Shown: positions 24,186 to 32,870 of the stretch, in pieces
How the letters are laid out: every line of letters begins with the position of its first letter
Numbering within the stretch: the stretch's first letter is position 1
Assembly: GCF_030709675.1 (NCBI RefSeq)
Contig: NZ_JAUZQD010000005.1
Location: forward strand, 310,001-374,000
Origin: Symbioplanes lichenis
GTDB taxonomy: Bacteria > Actinomycetota > Actinomycetes > Mycobacteriales > Micromonosporaceae
Direction of reading: 5' to 3'
Length of the DNA: 64,000 bases
The notes under the pieces: generated by a model
The model's input: only the letters and a program-made list of their open reading frames with translations
Told to the model about the DNA's origin: nothing
The model's database searches: none
Program-made: the position numbers and the translations under genes

Positions 24186-25723
24186 CGATGTTGTCGCTGG
24201 CCACGATCCTCGCGGAGAGCGCGCGACGCTATCCGGACAAGGTCGCGGTGGTCGACGGGCCGCTGCGGACGACCTATGCCGAGCTGTGGCAGCAATCTTT
24301 GGCGTACGCCGCCGGCCTGCGCGAGCTCGGCGTCGGCCCGGACGACACGGTGGCGGTCCTCGTCCCGAACGTCACCGACTTCCCCCGCGTCTACTACGCG
24401 GCCCTCGCCGTGGGCGCCCGCATCGTGCCGGTGCACCTGCTGCTGACCGCGGAGGAGATGGCGTACGTCCTGCGCGACAGCGAGACCGATCTCCTCGTCG
24501 CCCACTCCAGCCAGCTCCAGACGGCGGCCACCGCGGCACACAAGGCCGGGGTGAAACTGGCCAGTGTCGGGCCTCTGCCCGCGGATCTTCCCGGCGCGCC
24601 GCCGAGGCTCGAGGACGTGGCGGCGGCCGTCGCGCCCCTGCCGTCGTATGTATCGCGCGAAGCGGAGGACGTCGCCGTCGTCTTCTACACCAGCGGGACC
24701 ACCGGGGAGCCGAAGGGCGCCCTGCTCACCCATCTCAATCTGGTGCTCAACGCGACGGTCAATTGCTTCGACTCGAACGACGCCCGCCACGACGACGTCG
24801 TGATGGGGTGTCTGCCGCTCTTCCACACCTTCGGGCAGACGGTCGGCATGAACGGCGCCTTCCGGCTCGGCGCCACGCTGGTGCTGCTGGCCCGGTTCAC
24901 CGGGGAGGCCGCGGTCGCCCTGATGGTGCAGGAGCGGGTCAATGTCTTCCACGGCGTCCCCACCATGTACATCGCGCTGCTGGAGGCCGCGGCCAAGGCC
25001 GAGAGCCTGCCCGAGCTGCGGCTGTGCGTCTCCGGCGGGGCATCACTGCCGGTCGCGGTCCTGGAGAAGTTCAACGAGACCTTCCACGCGCAGATCTACG
25101 AGGGCTACGGACTGTCCGAGACGTCGCCGTCGGCCACGACCAATCAACCCATCTTCGGCGTACGGGCGGGCACCATCGGGCATCCGCTCTGGGGAGTCGA
25201 GGTGGAGATCGCGCGCGCCGAGGTCGACGAGCGGATCGAGTTGCTGCCCACCGGGGAGCTCGGGGAGCTCGTGGTCCGGGGGCACAACGTCTTCGCCGGC
25301 TATCTCAACCGGCCCGAGGCCACCGCGGAGGCGCTGGTGGACGGCTGGTTCCGGACCGGTGACCTGGGCCGCAAGGACGCCGAGGGCTTCATCACCATCG
25401 TCGACCGCAAGAAGGACCTCGTCATCCGGGGCGGCTTCAACGTCTATCCCCGCGAGATCGAGGAGGCGCTGGCCCGGCACCCCGCCGTCGTGCAGGTGGC
25501 CGTGATCGGGGTGCCCGACTCCCTGCACGGCGAGGAGATCTGCGCGGTCGTGGTCAAGGACCGGGCCGAGCTGACCGCGGACGAGCTGATCGAGTGGTCG
25601 AAGGAGCGGCTCGGGCGGCACAAATATCCGCGGCAGGTGCGCTTCGTGGAGCAGCTGCCGATGGGGCCGAGCTTCAAGGTGCTCAAGCGCGAGCTACGCC
25701 GGACGATCGGCGGCACTCAGTAG
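24182..25723 (+). CDS. Acyl-CoA synthetase (AMP-forming)
   Basis: 513 residues, ANL superfamily. It activates a fatty acid to acyl-CoA through an acyl-adenylate. Motifs are in order: P-loop YTSGTTGEPKG (169-179), GYGLSETSP, GWFRTGDLGR, the hinge DRKKDLVIRGGFNVYPREIE, and the C-terminal catalytic Lys region SFKVLKRELR. Coupled to the ACAD by an ATGA overlap. Its 3' end overlaps the convergent Nudix gene by 30 bases. With the neighbouring ADH, ALDH and ACAD it completes a path from alcohol to enoyl-CoA. Confidence 0.95.
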   Translation: MTMLSLATILAESARRYPDKVAVVDGPLRTTYAELWQQSLAYAAGLRELGVGPDDTVAVLVPNVTDFPRVYYAALAVGARIVPVHLLLTAEEMAYVLRDSETDLLVAHSSQLQTAATAAHKAGVKLASVGPLPADLPGAPPRLEDVAAAVAPLPSYVSREAEDVAVVFYTSGTTGEPKGALLTHLNLVLNATVNCFDSNDARHDDVVMGCLPLFHTFGQTVGMNGAFRLGATLVLLARFTGEAAVALMVQERVNVFHGVPTMYIALLEAAAKAESLPELRLCVSGGASLPVAVLEKFNETFHAQIYEGYGLSETSPSATTNQPIFGVRAGTIGHPLWGVEVEIARAEVDERIELLPTGELGELVVRGHNVFAGYLNRPEATAEALVDGWFRTGDLGRKDAEGFITIVDRKKDLVIRGGFNVYPREIEEALARHPAVVQVAVIGVPDSLHGEEICAVVVKDRAELTADELIEWSKERLGRHKYPRQVRFVEQLPMGPSFKVLKRELRRTIGGTQ

Positions 25724-26092
25724 GGCGGGCAGCTCCGCCACGATCGGCTTGTCGGCCGGCAGCCAGGGCACGGTGTCCAGCTCGCCGGCCGTCAGCCATT
25801 TCATCGCCGTGTGCTCCAGCGCCCGCGGCACGTCGCCCTCCAGCAGGTCGACCGCGAAGACGCGCAGCACGGCCCGGCCGTGGGCCAGCGGGACGTCGGG
25901 ACCCACGCGGGCGCCGACCGCCACCCGGACACCGAGCTCCTCGAGGCACTCGCGGGCCAGGGCCTGCTCATCGGTCTCGCCGGGCTCGACCTTGCCGCCG
26001 GGGAACTCCCAGCGACCGGCGACCTCGGGCGGGGCGGACCGTTCGCACGCCAGCACCCGGCCGTCGGTGACGATCACCGCCGCAACGATCAC
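25694..26092 (-). CDS. Nudix hydrolase, MutT-like (8-oxo-dGTPase type)
   Basis: 132 residues. The Nudix box is complete (GGKVEPGETDEQALARECLEELGV with the GX5EX7REUXEEXGU pattern; the text is given by residues G-E-R-E-E-G). The preceding WEFPGGK and the VIVTDGRVLACERSAPPE start resemble MutT/CTP pyrophosphohydrolase-like enzymes that clean the nucleotide pool. The GTG at 26092 is the only reasonable start; upstream in-frame codons before it include no ATG. No Shine-Dalgarno is visible. Its 3' end overlaps the acyl-CoA synthetase by 30 bases. Confidence 0.9.
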   Translation of the reverse strand: MIVAAVIVTDGRVLACERSAPPEVAGRWEFPGGKVEPGETDEQALARECLEELGVRVAVGARVGPDVPLAHGRAVLRVFAVDLLEGDVPRALEHTAMKWLTAGELDTVPWLPADKPIVAELPALLSAADRPA

Positions 26093-26319
26093 TCTGGGTG
26101 ATGGGCGGCCGGTGACATGCTGTCCATGGGGCACGACAGACAAGCGTGCCACAAAAGTTGACCGAAGAGGTTGAACAGGAACGTCCCGATCGTCACGAGA
26201 ACACGGATATGTGGGCGTGGACATCGTTGACGTGGCAGACAAGACTGTGAAGCACCGACCATGACGACACGGCGACAGTTTGGCCACAAGCCGGCAACGA
26301 CGCCCGGGAGGTGCACTCG

Positions 26320-26631
26320 ATGCGGGCCTGGAAGTCACGGACCACCCGCTCCGACTATCTGAGCGACGCCATTGCGGTGCTCGGCGGCTGGACGCAGGAC
26401 GGCGTTCAGCTCAAGCGCGTGCTCGCGTGTGACGACAGTCAGCATGCCGCACTCACGGAGCGAATCAAGGTGGCGGCCGACACACTGCACCTACGGCCCC
26501 GCATCAACCGGACCGAGGGTCAGACGCTGATCCTGCTCGGGGAGACCGACGGCGAGGCGATCACGGACGGTGAGGTCGCGCTCGCGGCGCGGATCGAGGA
26601 CGCGTACCGGACGGTTGTGGGTCCTCAGTAA
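26320..26631 (+). CDS. Small protein resembling a pterin-4a-carbinolamine dehydratase without its catalytic His pair
   Basis: 103 residues from the ATG, which follows GGGAGG by 7-8 bases. The order of elements (LSDAIAVLGGWTQDG, QLKRVLACDDSQHAALTERIKVAADTL, then LILLGETDGEAITDGEVALAARIED) follows the pterin dehydratase fold. The usual HHP motif is replaced by LRPRI, so dehydratase activity is unlikely. The assignment is by pattern only and could be wrong. The 227-base gap before it (26093-26319) holds no gene I can see, only TTGACC- and TTGACG-like elements. Confidence 0.6.
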   Translation: MRAWKSRTTRSDYLSDAIAVLGGWTQDGVQLKRVLACDDSQHAALTERIKVAADTLHLRPRINRTEGQTLILLGETDGEAITDGEVALAARIEDAYRTVVGPQ

Positions 26632-26642
26632 TCTTGGGTGCC

Positions 26643-27005
26643 ATGACGGCACCCGTGTACGACAGCAAGGGCCAGTACGAGCAGATCGTCTCCGGTCTGC
26701 TCGAGGGCGAGCAGATCATCGCGGTGTACGACGCGGTCGGCGTCGGCACCGGGTTCATCGGGCTGACCACGCGCCGGGTGATCATCCAGGACAAGTCCTT
26801 CGCCGGGAAGCGCTTCGCGATCACGAGCATCCCCTACTCGAAGATCAGCAGCGTGAGCGTGGTGAGCAACAAGAGCTTCGCCGGGCAGTACTTCTCGACC
26901 GGCACCATCGCCATCACGGTCGGCCAGCACGTCTACGAGGTCGAGTTCCGGGGCTCGGACAAGACCCATCACGTGCACAACGTGATCTTGCACTACGCGT
27001 CGTAG
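26643..27005 (+). CDS. Small PH-domain-like protein
   Basis: 120 residues. The whole protein looks like one bacterial PH domain: EGEQIIAVYDAVGVGTGFIGLTTRRVIIQDKS, then ITSIPYSKISSVSVVSNKS, then TIAITVGQHVYEVEFRGSDKTHHVHNVIL (each seen as separate strands). Such proteins bind membranes or partner proteins; no enzymatic role is expected. TAATCT ends 8 bases before the ATG, so a leaderless start is possible. Follows the pterin-dehydratase-like gene by 11 bases. Confidence 0.8.
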   Translation: MTAPVYDSKGQYEQIVSGLLEGEQIIAVYDAVGVGTGFIGLTTRRVIIQDKSFAGKRFAITSIPYSKISSVSVVSNKSFAGQYFSTGTIAITVGQHVYEVEFRGSDKTHHVHNVILHYAS

Positions 27006-27074
27006 TTTTTTCAGTTGAGACAAAAGTCCGGCGCCATCCATCGAAAGTCGTCGCTGGGCTGTTACACGTACGCA

Positions 27075-28373
27075 ATGAGAATTCGCTCAACCGCTGCGGC
27101 GGCCCTGCTCGTGGCGGCGTCACTTGTCACCGGGCCGGCCGCCGCCCACGCCTCCGACGACCCTTCTCAGATCCTCGTCTTCTCCAAGACGGCCGGCTTC
27201 CGGCACGACTCCATCCCGGCCGGCGTCGCGGCGCTCAAGTCGCTGCCCGGCTTCCAGGTGACCGCCACCGAGGACGCGGGCGCCTTCACGACCCGCAACC
27301 TCGCGAAGTACGACGCGGTGGTGTTCCTGAGCACCACCGGCGACGTGCTCGACGACAGCCAGCAGAAGGCGTTCGAGCGCTACATCGGGCGCGGCGGCGG
27401 CTTCGCGGGCATCCACGCCGCGGCCGACACCGAGTACGAGTGGCCCTTCTACGGCCGGCTCGTGGGCGCGTACTTCCAGCAGCACCCGGCCATCCAGGAA
27501 GCCGACGTCGTACTCGAGGACCGGGCCCACGCGGCCACGGCCCACCTGCCGCAGCGCTGGCACCGCACCGACGAGTGGTACGACTACCGCACCAACCCCC
27601 GGACCACGGCGCACATCCTCGCCACGCTCGACGAGAGCACGTACACCGGCGGGGTCATGGGGGCCGACCACCCGCACGCCTGGTGCAAGACGCTGGGGAG
27701 CGGCCGCTCGTTCTACACCGGCGGCGGGCACACGATCGAGTCGTACGCGGACCCGGCCTTCCTGGCCCACCTGCGCGGCGGCATCGAGTACGCGGCCGGG
27801 CTCGTCAACGCGGACTGCCGGCCGGAGAACGGCTACACGACGCTCTACGACGGCGACACCACGGGCTGGTCGCAGGCCGGGCCGGGCAGCTTCACCAACA
27901 CCGACGCCACGCTCACCTCGACCGGCGGGATGGGGCTGCTCTGGTACAGCGCCGCATCCTTCGAGAACTACTCGCTCAAGCTCGACTGGAAGATGACGGG
28001 CGACGACAACTCCGGCGTCTTCATCGGCTTCCCGCCCTCCGACGACCCGCGGTCCGCGGTCGACAAGGGCTACGAGATCCAGATCGACGCCACGGACGCC
28101 GCCGACCGGACGACCGGGTCGGTCTACACGTTCCAGGCGCCGCGGGCCAAGGCGCGGGACAAGGCGCTCAACCCGCCGGGGGAGTGGAACACGTACGAGC
28201 TGCTGGTGCGGGGGTCGCGGCTGCGCGTGTACCTGAACGGCGTACTGATCAATGATTTTGTGTCCCGGGACCCGGCGCGGTCGCTGGCCGGGCACATCGG
28301 ACTGCAGAACCACGGCGCCGACGACGAGGTGGCCTTCCGTCACGTGCGGATCAAGGAGCTGCCGGACTGCTGA
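27075..28373 (+). CDS. Secreted ThuA-like plus DUF1080 (3-keto-disaccharide hydrolase-like) protein
   Basis: 432 residues. A Sec signal peptide with cleavage near AHA|SDD (about 26) precedes a ThuA-like glutamine-amidotransferase fold (about 30-240; ILVFSKTAGFRHDSIPAG, GGFAGIHAAADTEYEWPFYG, YTGGGH). The second domain (about 255-428) is DUF1080, a concanavalin-like fold: TTLYDGDTTGWSQAG, NSGVFIGFP, WNTYELLVRGSRLRVYLNG, GHIGLQNHG. The combination is widespread in secreted carbohydrate-related proteins of actinobacteria; substrate unknown. The start is chosen at the signal peptide ATG. Confidence 0.9.
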   Translation: MRIRSTAAAALLVAASLVTGPAAAHASDDPSQILVFSKTAGFRHDSIPAGVAALKSLPGFQVTATEDAGAFTTRNLAKYDAVVFLSTTGDVLDDSQQKAFERYIGRGGGFAGIHAAADTEYEWPFYGRLVGAYFQQHPAIQEADVVLEDRAHAATAHLPQRWHRTDEWYDYRTNPRTTAHILATLDESTYTGGVMGADHPHAWCKTLGSGRSFYTGGGHTIESYADPAFLAHLRGGIEYAAGLVNADCRPENGYTTLYDGDTTGWSQAGPGSFTNTDATLTSTGGMGLLWYSAASFENYSLKLDWKMTGDDNSGVFIGFPPSDDPRSAVDKGYEIQIDATDAADRTTGSVYTFQAPRAKARDKALNPPGEWNTYELLVRGSRLRVYLNGVLINDFVSRDPARSLAGHIGLQNHGADDEVAFRHVRIKELPDC

Positions 28374-28398
28374 GCACGTGGGTTCTTCCGCGTGGCGT

Positions 28399-29142
28399 TC
28401 AGTGGGCTTGGCTGAGCACCCGGGTGGGCAGCGGCGTCTCGGTCACCGTGCCGTCCGCTGCCCGCTTCAGCTCGTACGCCTGCGGGCCCTCGCGGTCGGC
28501 GACGGCCTCGACCATCGTGGTGCCCCGGTAGACGAGCCCCGCGTGATCGTCGGTCGCATAGCCGTCGGGCAGCGTGCCGTCCGCGATGAACTCGTGCATC
28601 TTCGGCCGGCGCTGGTCCTCGCTGTCGTAGTGCACCCCGTTGCTGTACGGCAGCCAGCCCAGCCCGTCCGTGAACGCGCGCAGGTCGTAGCCGAAACTGT
28701 CCGTGCTGCCCCCGGTGTGCCAGCAGATCGAGCCCGCCGACACGCCGCCCAGCACGACGCCGGACTGCCACGCCTCGTACAGGATCTCGTCGAGCCCGTG
28801 CACCCGCCACACTGCCACCAGGTTGGCCACGCTGCCGCCGCCCACCCAGATCACGTCCTGCTCGAGGAGGAACTTGCGCATGTCCCGGTGGTTCGGCATC
28901 GGGAACAGCTGCAGATGCGACGCGCGGTAGCGGCTCTTGGCGAAGGCCGCGTAGGTGTAGCCGATCCGGAACTCCTGATCACCGGTCGCCTGGTGCAGCA
29001 TGCAGAACCGGGCGGTCTCCCCGGCCCCGGACAGCTCCGCGGCCAGGTGGTGGATCGGCCCCGGCGTCAGGTCGAACAACCCGTGCTCCCCGACGGTGAA
29101 GCCGGCGCTCGTGGCAAGGATGGTGGGTTCGGCAGCGGTCAC
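28399..29142 (-). CDS. Peptidase E-like (family S51) serine peptidase
   Basis: 247 residues. The fold is GATase-like; the nucleophile elbow is GGVSAGSICW with Ser135, and GGGSVANLVAVWR before it is typical of S51 peptidases that cleave Asp-X dipeptides. The conserved GLGWLPYSNGVHYDSE follows. The GTG overlaps the nucleotidyltransferase stop by 4 bases. It is the last gene of a three-gene minus-strand operon and ends tail-to-tail with the ThuA gene. Confidence 0.9.
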   Translation of the reverse strand: MTAAEPTILATSAGFTVGEHGLFDLTPGPIHHLAAELSGAGETARFCMLHQATGDQEFRIGYTYAAFAKSRYRASHLQLFPMPNHRDMRKFLLEQDVIWVGGGSVANLVAVWRVHGLDEILYEAWQSGVVLGGVSAGSICWHTGGSTDSFGYDLRAFTDGLGWLPYSNGVHYDSEDQRRPKMHEFIADGTLPDGYATDDHAGLVYRGTTMVEAVADREGPQAYELKRAADGTVTETPLPTRVLSQAH

Positions 29143-29942
29143 CGGCCCATCATCGTGCACGCGTCGGCCGTGTCCAGCACCAGGTCGGCCGCGGCGTCGA
29201 TGTCCCCGCCCGCGAACATCGCATCGACCCTGGCCTGCCATCCGACCGGCGCACCGGGCAATGCGGCCGCCGACGCCACGGCGCCCTTCTCATTGATCAG
29301 CCAGCTTCTCGCCGCGCCGTGCAGCGCGTGCGCGCACACGCCCGTGAGCCGGAAGAGACAACCGGCGATGTAGGCGGTGTCTTTCCGGGACACGGCCTTC
29401 CGGGCGAGCCGGACGAGGAAGTCGCCCTCCCACAACCCGTCGACGAGGGCGGCCCGCAACGGCTCCGGGTAGATCTGGGCCTCGTCGTGCAGGGCAGTCA
29501 CCGTTCCGGTCCGGTCGCTCAGGATCTTGCCCAGGGCGACTTCCCCGGCGTACGCGAAATCGGGCACACCGAGCGGATGGCCACCCTGCGCGTGAAACTC
29601 GTAACGCCCCGCCTGCGCATCGGTCCACGCCTGCCCGACCCGGGCGACATCACGATAGATCCAGTCCACGGCACTGCCGTCCACGGTGAGCCAGCCGCCG
29701 CCGTCCACCCACGGGCCCCACTCGCCGGGCCGGGTGACCTGGGCTTCGGGGCCGCCGAACTCGCGGGCCGCATCCGCCAGCGCCGCCATGTCGAGAGGGT
29801 GGCGGTAGTAGACGCCCAGGTCGGTGTCGGACTCGGGAGTGTGGGTGCCACGAGCACGGCTGCCGCCGAGGAGTACGGCCTCCACACCCGGGACGCTGGT
29901 CAGGCGGGCGGCCATCTCGTGGAGGCGGGCGTCGGTCACCAT
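29139..29942 (-). CDS. Nucleotidyltransferase-domain protein
   Basis: 267 residues. The N-terminal minimal nucleotidyltransferase core has GGSRARG (26-32) and SDTD (38-41), the catalytic GS...DxD arrangement. The C-terminal half (about 100-260) is helical, with FLVRLARKAVSRKDTAYIAGCLFRL, like DUF4037-type domains. Substrate unknown; members include antibiotic nucleotidyltransferase-like proteins. An ATG at 29942 or a GTG at 29939 may be used; the GTG would overlap the methyltransferase stop by 4 bases. Confidence 0.85.
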   Translation of the reverse strand: MVTDARLHEMAARLTSVPGVEAVLLGGSRARGTHTPESDTDLGVYYRHPLDMAALADAAREFGGPEAQVTRPGEWGPWVDGGGWLTVDGSAVDWIYRDVARVGQAWTDAQAGRYEFHAQGGHPLGVPDFAYAGEVALGKILSDRTGTVTALHDEAQIYPEPLRAALVDGLWEGDFLVRLARKAVSRKDTAYIAGCLFRLTGVCAHALHGAARSWLINEKGAVASAAALPGAPVGWQARVDAMFAGGDIDAAADLVLDTADACTMMGR

Positions 29943-30703
29943 GCCTGGCTCGCTTTCTCGTTGACGGCCTCGAGGAGAACTCGCGTGGAGTGGGAGACGA
30001 AGCTGCCCTCTTCCTCGATCCTCTCGTGGATGGCCCGCAGTTGCGGACGATGCCGCTCGATCGAGAAACCGGGAACCGTCCACACCACCTTCCGCAGGAA
30101 ATAGGCGACCGCGCCGACGTCGAAGAACTCCACCCTCAACCTGGCCGGCCGCGCCTGCAGCACTCGCAGCCCCACGGCCTCGGCCGCCGCCCGCAGCTGC
30201 CCGGGCGTGTTCCGGGCCGGCGGCGGCAACGGCCCGAGCACGGCCTCGGACAACTCCCTGTTGGTGCCCGCCCCGATCTGCTGGGAGAGGAAGGTGCCGC
30301 CCGGCCGCAGCACGCGGGCCACCTCGGCCCAGGGCGTGTGCTCGGGATGCCGGCTGACCACAAGATCGAACACGTTCCCGCCGAACGGCAACCAGGGCCC
30401 GGCCGCCGCCTCGATCACCACCCCGCCGACCGCCCGCAGGTTCTTGGCCGCCACCGGGACATTGGGTCGCCACGACTCGGTGGCCACCAGCCGCGGGGGT
30501 GGCTCCGGCACGGTGGCCAGGACTTCCCCGCCGCCCGTCTGCAGATCGAGGGCGGCCTCGGCTGTGGTCATGGCGTCGCCCAGGAGGCGGGCGTAACCCC
30601 AGTCCGGGCGCTCCTCGGTCGCCCGGCCCTCGAACCAGGAAAAGTCCCAGCCCTCCACCGGCACGGCCGCGGCCTCATCCACAAGCGCATCAAAGCGGTC
30701 CAC
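29936..30703 (-). CDS. Class I SAM-dependent methyltransferase
   Basis: 255 residues from a GTG. The SAM fold can be followed in GGEVLATVPEPP (motif I, degenerate), VVIEAAAGPWLPFGGNVFDLVVSRH (motif II region) and EVARVLRPGGTFLSQQIG (motif III). This order and the C-terminal VGAVAYFLRKVVWTVPGFS place it with small-molecule methyltransferases. It is first in an operon with a nucleotidyltransferase and a peptidase E, an unusual set that could modify and release a small substrate. The promoter region 30704-30794 shows no clear -10 box. Confidence 0.82.
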   Translation of the reverse strand: MDRFDALVDEAAAVPVEGWDFSWFEGRATEERPDWGYARLLGDAMTTAEAALDLQTGGGEVLATVPEPPPRLVATESWRPNVPVAAKNLRAVGGVVIEAAAGPWLPFGGNVFDLVVSRHPEHTPWAEVARVLRPGGTFLSQQIGAGTNRELSEAVLGPLPPPARNTPGQLRAAAEAVGLRVLQARPARLRVEFFDVGAVAYFLRKVVWTVPGFSIERHRPQLRAIHERIEEEGSFVSHSTRVLLEAVNEKASQAW

Positions 30704-30794
30704 GAGTCCGCAGTCTCCACCCGCCGCCCTCCCCCGAGCGACCAGTTTTCGCCCCGCACCGCCCCGCCCTGCCCGCCGTCGCTGCGGGGTGCCG

Positions 30795-32471
30795 CTAGTT
30801 GTTGCCCGGCAGTTGCACGCGGCTGTAGTCGCCGGGTGTCTGCGTGCTGTTGCTCGGCAGTTGCCCGGGGGCCTGGCTGCTGAGCGTCCGCTTGTTGTTG
30901 CCAGGCAGTTGCCCGTTGCTGCTACTGCTCCCGTGCGTCCGCTCGCTATTGCTCGGCAGTTGCAGTTGCACGCCGCCATCGCCGCTGAGCGCGCGCTTGT
31001 CATTGCTCGGCAGCTGCCCGCGGCCGCCGTTGCCTGGCAGTTGCGGGCGGGCGTTGTTGCCGGGTGCCTGCTTGTTGTTGCTTGGCAGTTGCGCGCGGGC
31101 GCTGGTGGTGGGCGCTTGCGCGCTGTTGCCCGGCAGTTGCCCATCGGCGTTGGTGGTGGGTGCCTTGGGGGCGGGGGCCTGCTGGTTGGTGGTGCGGGGT
31201 TGTTGCTTGTCCGCGTTGGTGCCGGGTGGCTGCTTGTTGTTGCCTGGCAGTTGTGTGACGGTGGTGCAGGGGAGGGTCACCTGCATGGCGGTCAGCTGGT
31301 CGTCGGTGAGGAGGCCGATCTTCCGGCCCAGCAGTTGCTCCTCGGCCGGGGTGCTCTCGTCGCTGCACGCCGCGTGGCGGGCTATGGGGCGGCACTCGGC
31401 GCCCGGACCGCAGCCTCCGGCCCAGCCTCCGCCCGCCCGGTAGCCGCCCGGACGTCCGGCGCCGCCGTCAGCCCCGGGCGCCCGGTTGTTGCCGTGCCAT
31501 TGGTTGTTGCCGGAGCGGGCGCGGTTGCCGGGGCCCTGGTTGGCGCCGAACTTGCGGCCGTTGCCGATGCCGATGTTGTTGCCGGATCGAGTGCTGATGC
31601 CCTGGCGGCCGTCCTCACCGGGGCGGTTGCCTCGCCAGCCGTGACCGTCGCGCCCGCCGGGGCCGTGACCGCCGCGGCCGCCGAAGTCGCCGCGGCCGCC
31701 GTTGTTTCCGCGGCCCTTGAAGTCGCCCCGGCCGCCGTGGTCACCGCGGCCGCCGAAGTTGCCCCGGCCGCCCGGGTTGCCGTTGCCGGACCAGCGGTTG
31801 TTGCCGTAGGCGACCACGCGGTTCTGCGGCTCGCGGGTGACAGTGGAACTGACCAGACGCCGATTGGTCTCGCGGCCGTCGACGTAGGTGACGTCGTAGC
31901 GGAGGACCCGTTCGCCGGGGACGCCCTGGCTCTGGACCCGCTTGGTGCCGCGCGGCAGCGACGGGTCGCGTACGAGCTGCGTACGGAAGGGGATCGTCTG
32001 CGTTTCCGTGACCTGCTCGGTGCGGGAGCCGGTGCTTCCGGCCGGGGTGGATCCGGCCGGGGACTCCGGCGTGGTGCCCGTCGTGCGGGGTGCGCGGGTC
32101 GCCGTACGGTCGGCTTGCTGCGCGGCGCTACGACTACCGGTGCCGTCGTCGGCGAGAGCCGCGCCGGGGGCGCCGCCAGGAACACCGCCGGTGCCGGCGA
32201 CGCGACCGGCGCCGGCTGGTCCGGTACCGGCCGTTCCGGCGCCGGCGGCCCCGGCGGCTGCGACGCCGGGGACTCCTGTGGCGGTGCGGGGTTCGCCCGG
32301 GATCTTCAGGGGCGCCGTCACCGCCGTCCCGCCGGTGCGTTTCGGGTCGTCTCGGCCGGTCAGCGCGGCGATCCCGCCGGCGGCGCCCGCGACGACGGCG
32401 AGGACGCCGAGGCCGGCGGTGGTCATGCGGACGCCGAACGGGAGCCGGGCCCAGAACGACTTTCGCGGCAT
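30795..32471 (-). CDS. G5-domain membrane-anchored protein with QLPGNN repeat tail
   Basis: 558 residues. An N-terminal transmembrane helix (about 16-37) leads to an Ala/Gly/Thr-rich linker and one G5 domain (about 151-222; TEQVTETQTIPFRTQLVRDP, RYDVTYVDGRET), a fold that binds the cell wall or sugars. A Gly/Arg/Asn-rich region (about 225-345) and a short Cys-containing segment (about 355-405) follow. The last 152 residues (407-558) contain nine QLPxN motifs about every 16 residues. The DNA coding for them shares an exact 19-mer with the repeat array at 33365. The start is chosen at the ATG just before the TM helix. Confidence 0.8.
   Translation of the reverse strand: MPRKSFWARLPFGVRMTTAGLGVLAVVAGAAGGIAALTGRDDPKRTGGTAVTAPLKIPGEPRTATGVPGVAAAGAAGAGTAGTGPAGAGRVAGTGGVPGGAPGAALADDGTGSRSAAQQADRTATRAPRTTGTTPESPAGSTPAGSTGSRTEQVTETQTIPFRTQLVRDPSLPRGTKRVQSQGVPGERVLRYDVTYVDGRETNRRLVSSTVTREPQNRVVAYGNNRWSGNGNPGGRGNFGGRGDHGGRGDFKGRGNNGGRGDFGGRGGHGPGGRDGHGWRGNRPGEDGRQGISTRSGNNIGIGNGRKFGANQGPGNRARSGNNQWHGNNRAPGADGGAGRPGGYRAGGGWAGGCGPGAECRPIARHAACSDESTPAEEQLLGRKIGLLTDDQLTAMQVTLPCTTVTQLPGNNKQPPGTNADKQQPRTTNQQAPAPKAPTTNADGQLPGNSAQAPTTSARAQLPSNNKQAPGNNARPQLPGNGGRGQLPSNDKRALSGDGGVQLQLPSNSERTHGSSSSNGQLPGNNKRTLSSQAPGQLPSNSTQTPGDYSRVQLPGNN
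30798..31253. repeat. QLPGNN-coding repeat region
   Basis: The 3' end of the G5 gene carries nine copies of a core that reads GTTGTTGCCCGGCAGTTGC on the plus strand, with spacers of variable length. The core occurs in inverted orientation relative to the array at 33365-33665. Confidence 0.8.
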
Positions 32472-32870
32472 TTCGAGGCAATGTTGCCAGGAATCGCTAG
32501 ATGTCGGGTTTGGCACCAAAACATTGTGGGGGTCGAAGCTGCGAGCGCCACTGTCCGGACCGCGCCCGAACGGATGACCGTGGCCTCGACCGACGGGTAT
32601 GCGACACCACCCGACCCGCTGGGCGACGACTTTCGGATTCCGGTCGTCACGCTACGAGAATCCTCCAGCACGTTCCCGTGACCGCGCCGACGCGGACGCC
32701 AACGCCAACGCCTGCACCGACGCGGACAACGACTGCGCGGCGCCAACGCCGACGACGACGGCACCGACTAGGACCAGCGCCGCCGATGACGGCGGCGGCT
32801 GTGGACGCGTCTGTCCGTCAGAAGCAGTCACCGGGAACCCACCCGTCAAGACAAGTCACCAGGAGGTCCG
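32472..32870. other. Intergenic region, 399 bases, no gene seen
   Basis: Between the divergent G5 and lamin-tail genes. It contains low-complexity GACGCC/ACCGCG triplet-like runs around 32690-32770. No convincing promoter, RNA or small gene could be recognised. Confidence 0.5.

Noticed and set aside
30789..32681. A 630-codon plus-strand frame opposite the G5 gene
   Set aside because: Ala/Val/Gly-rich shadow; the minus-strand protein has a signal anchor and a recognisable G5 domain.
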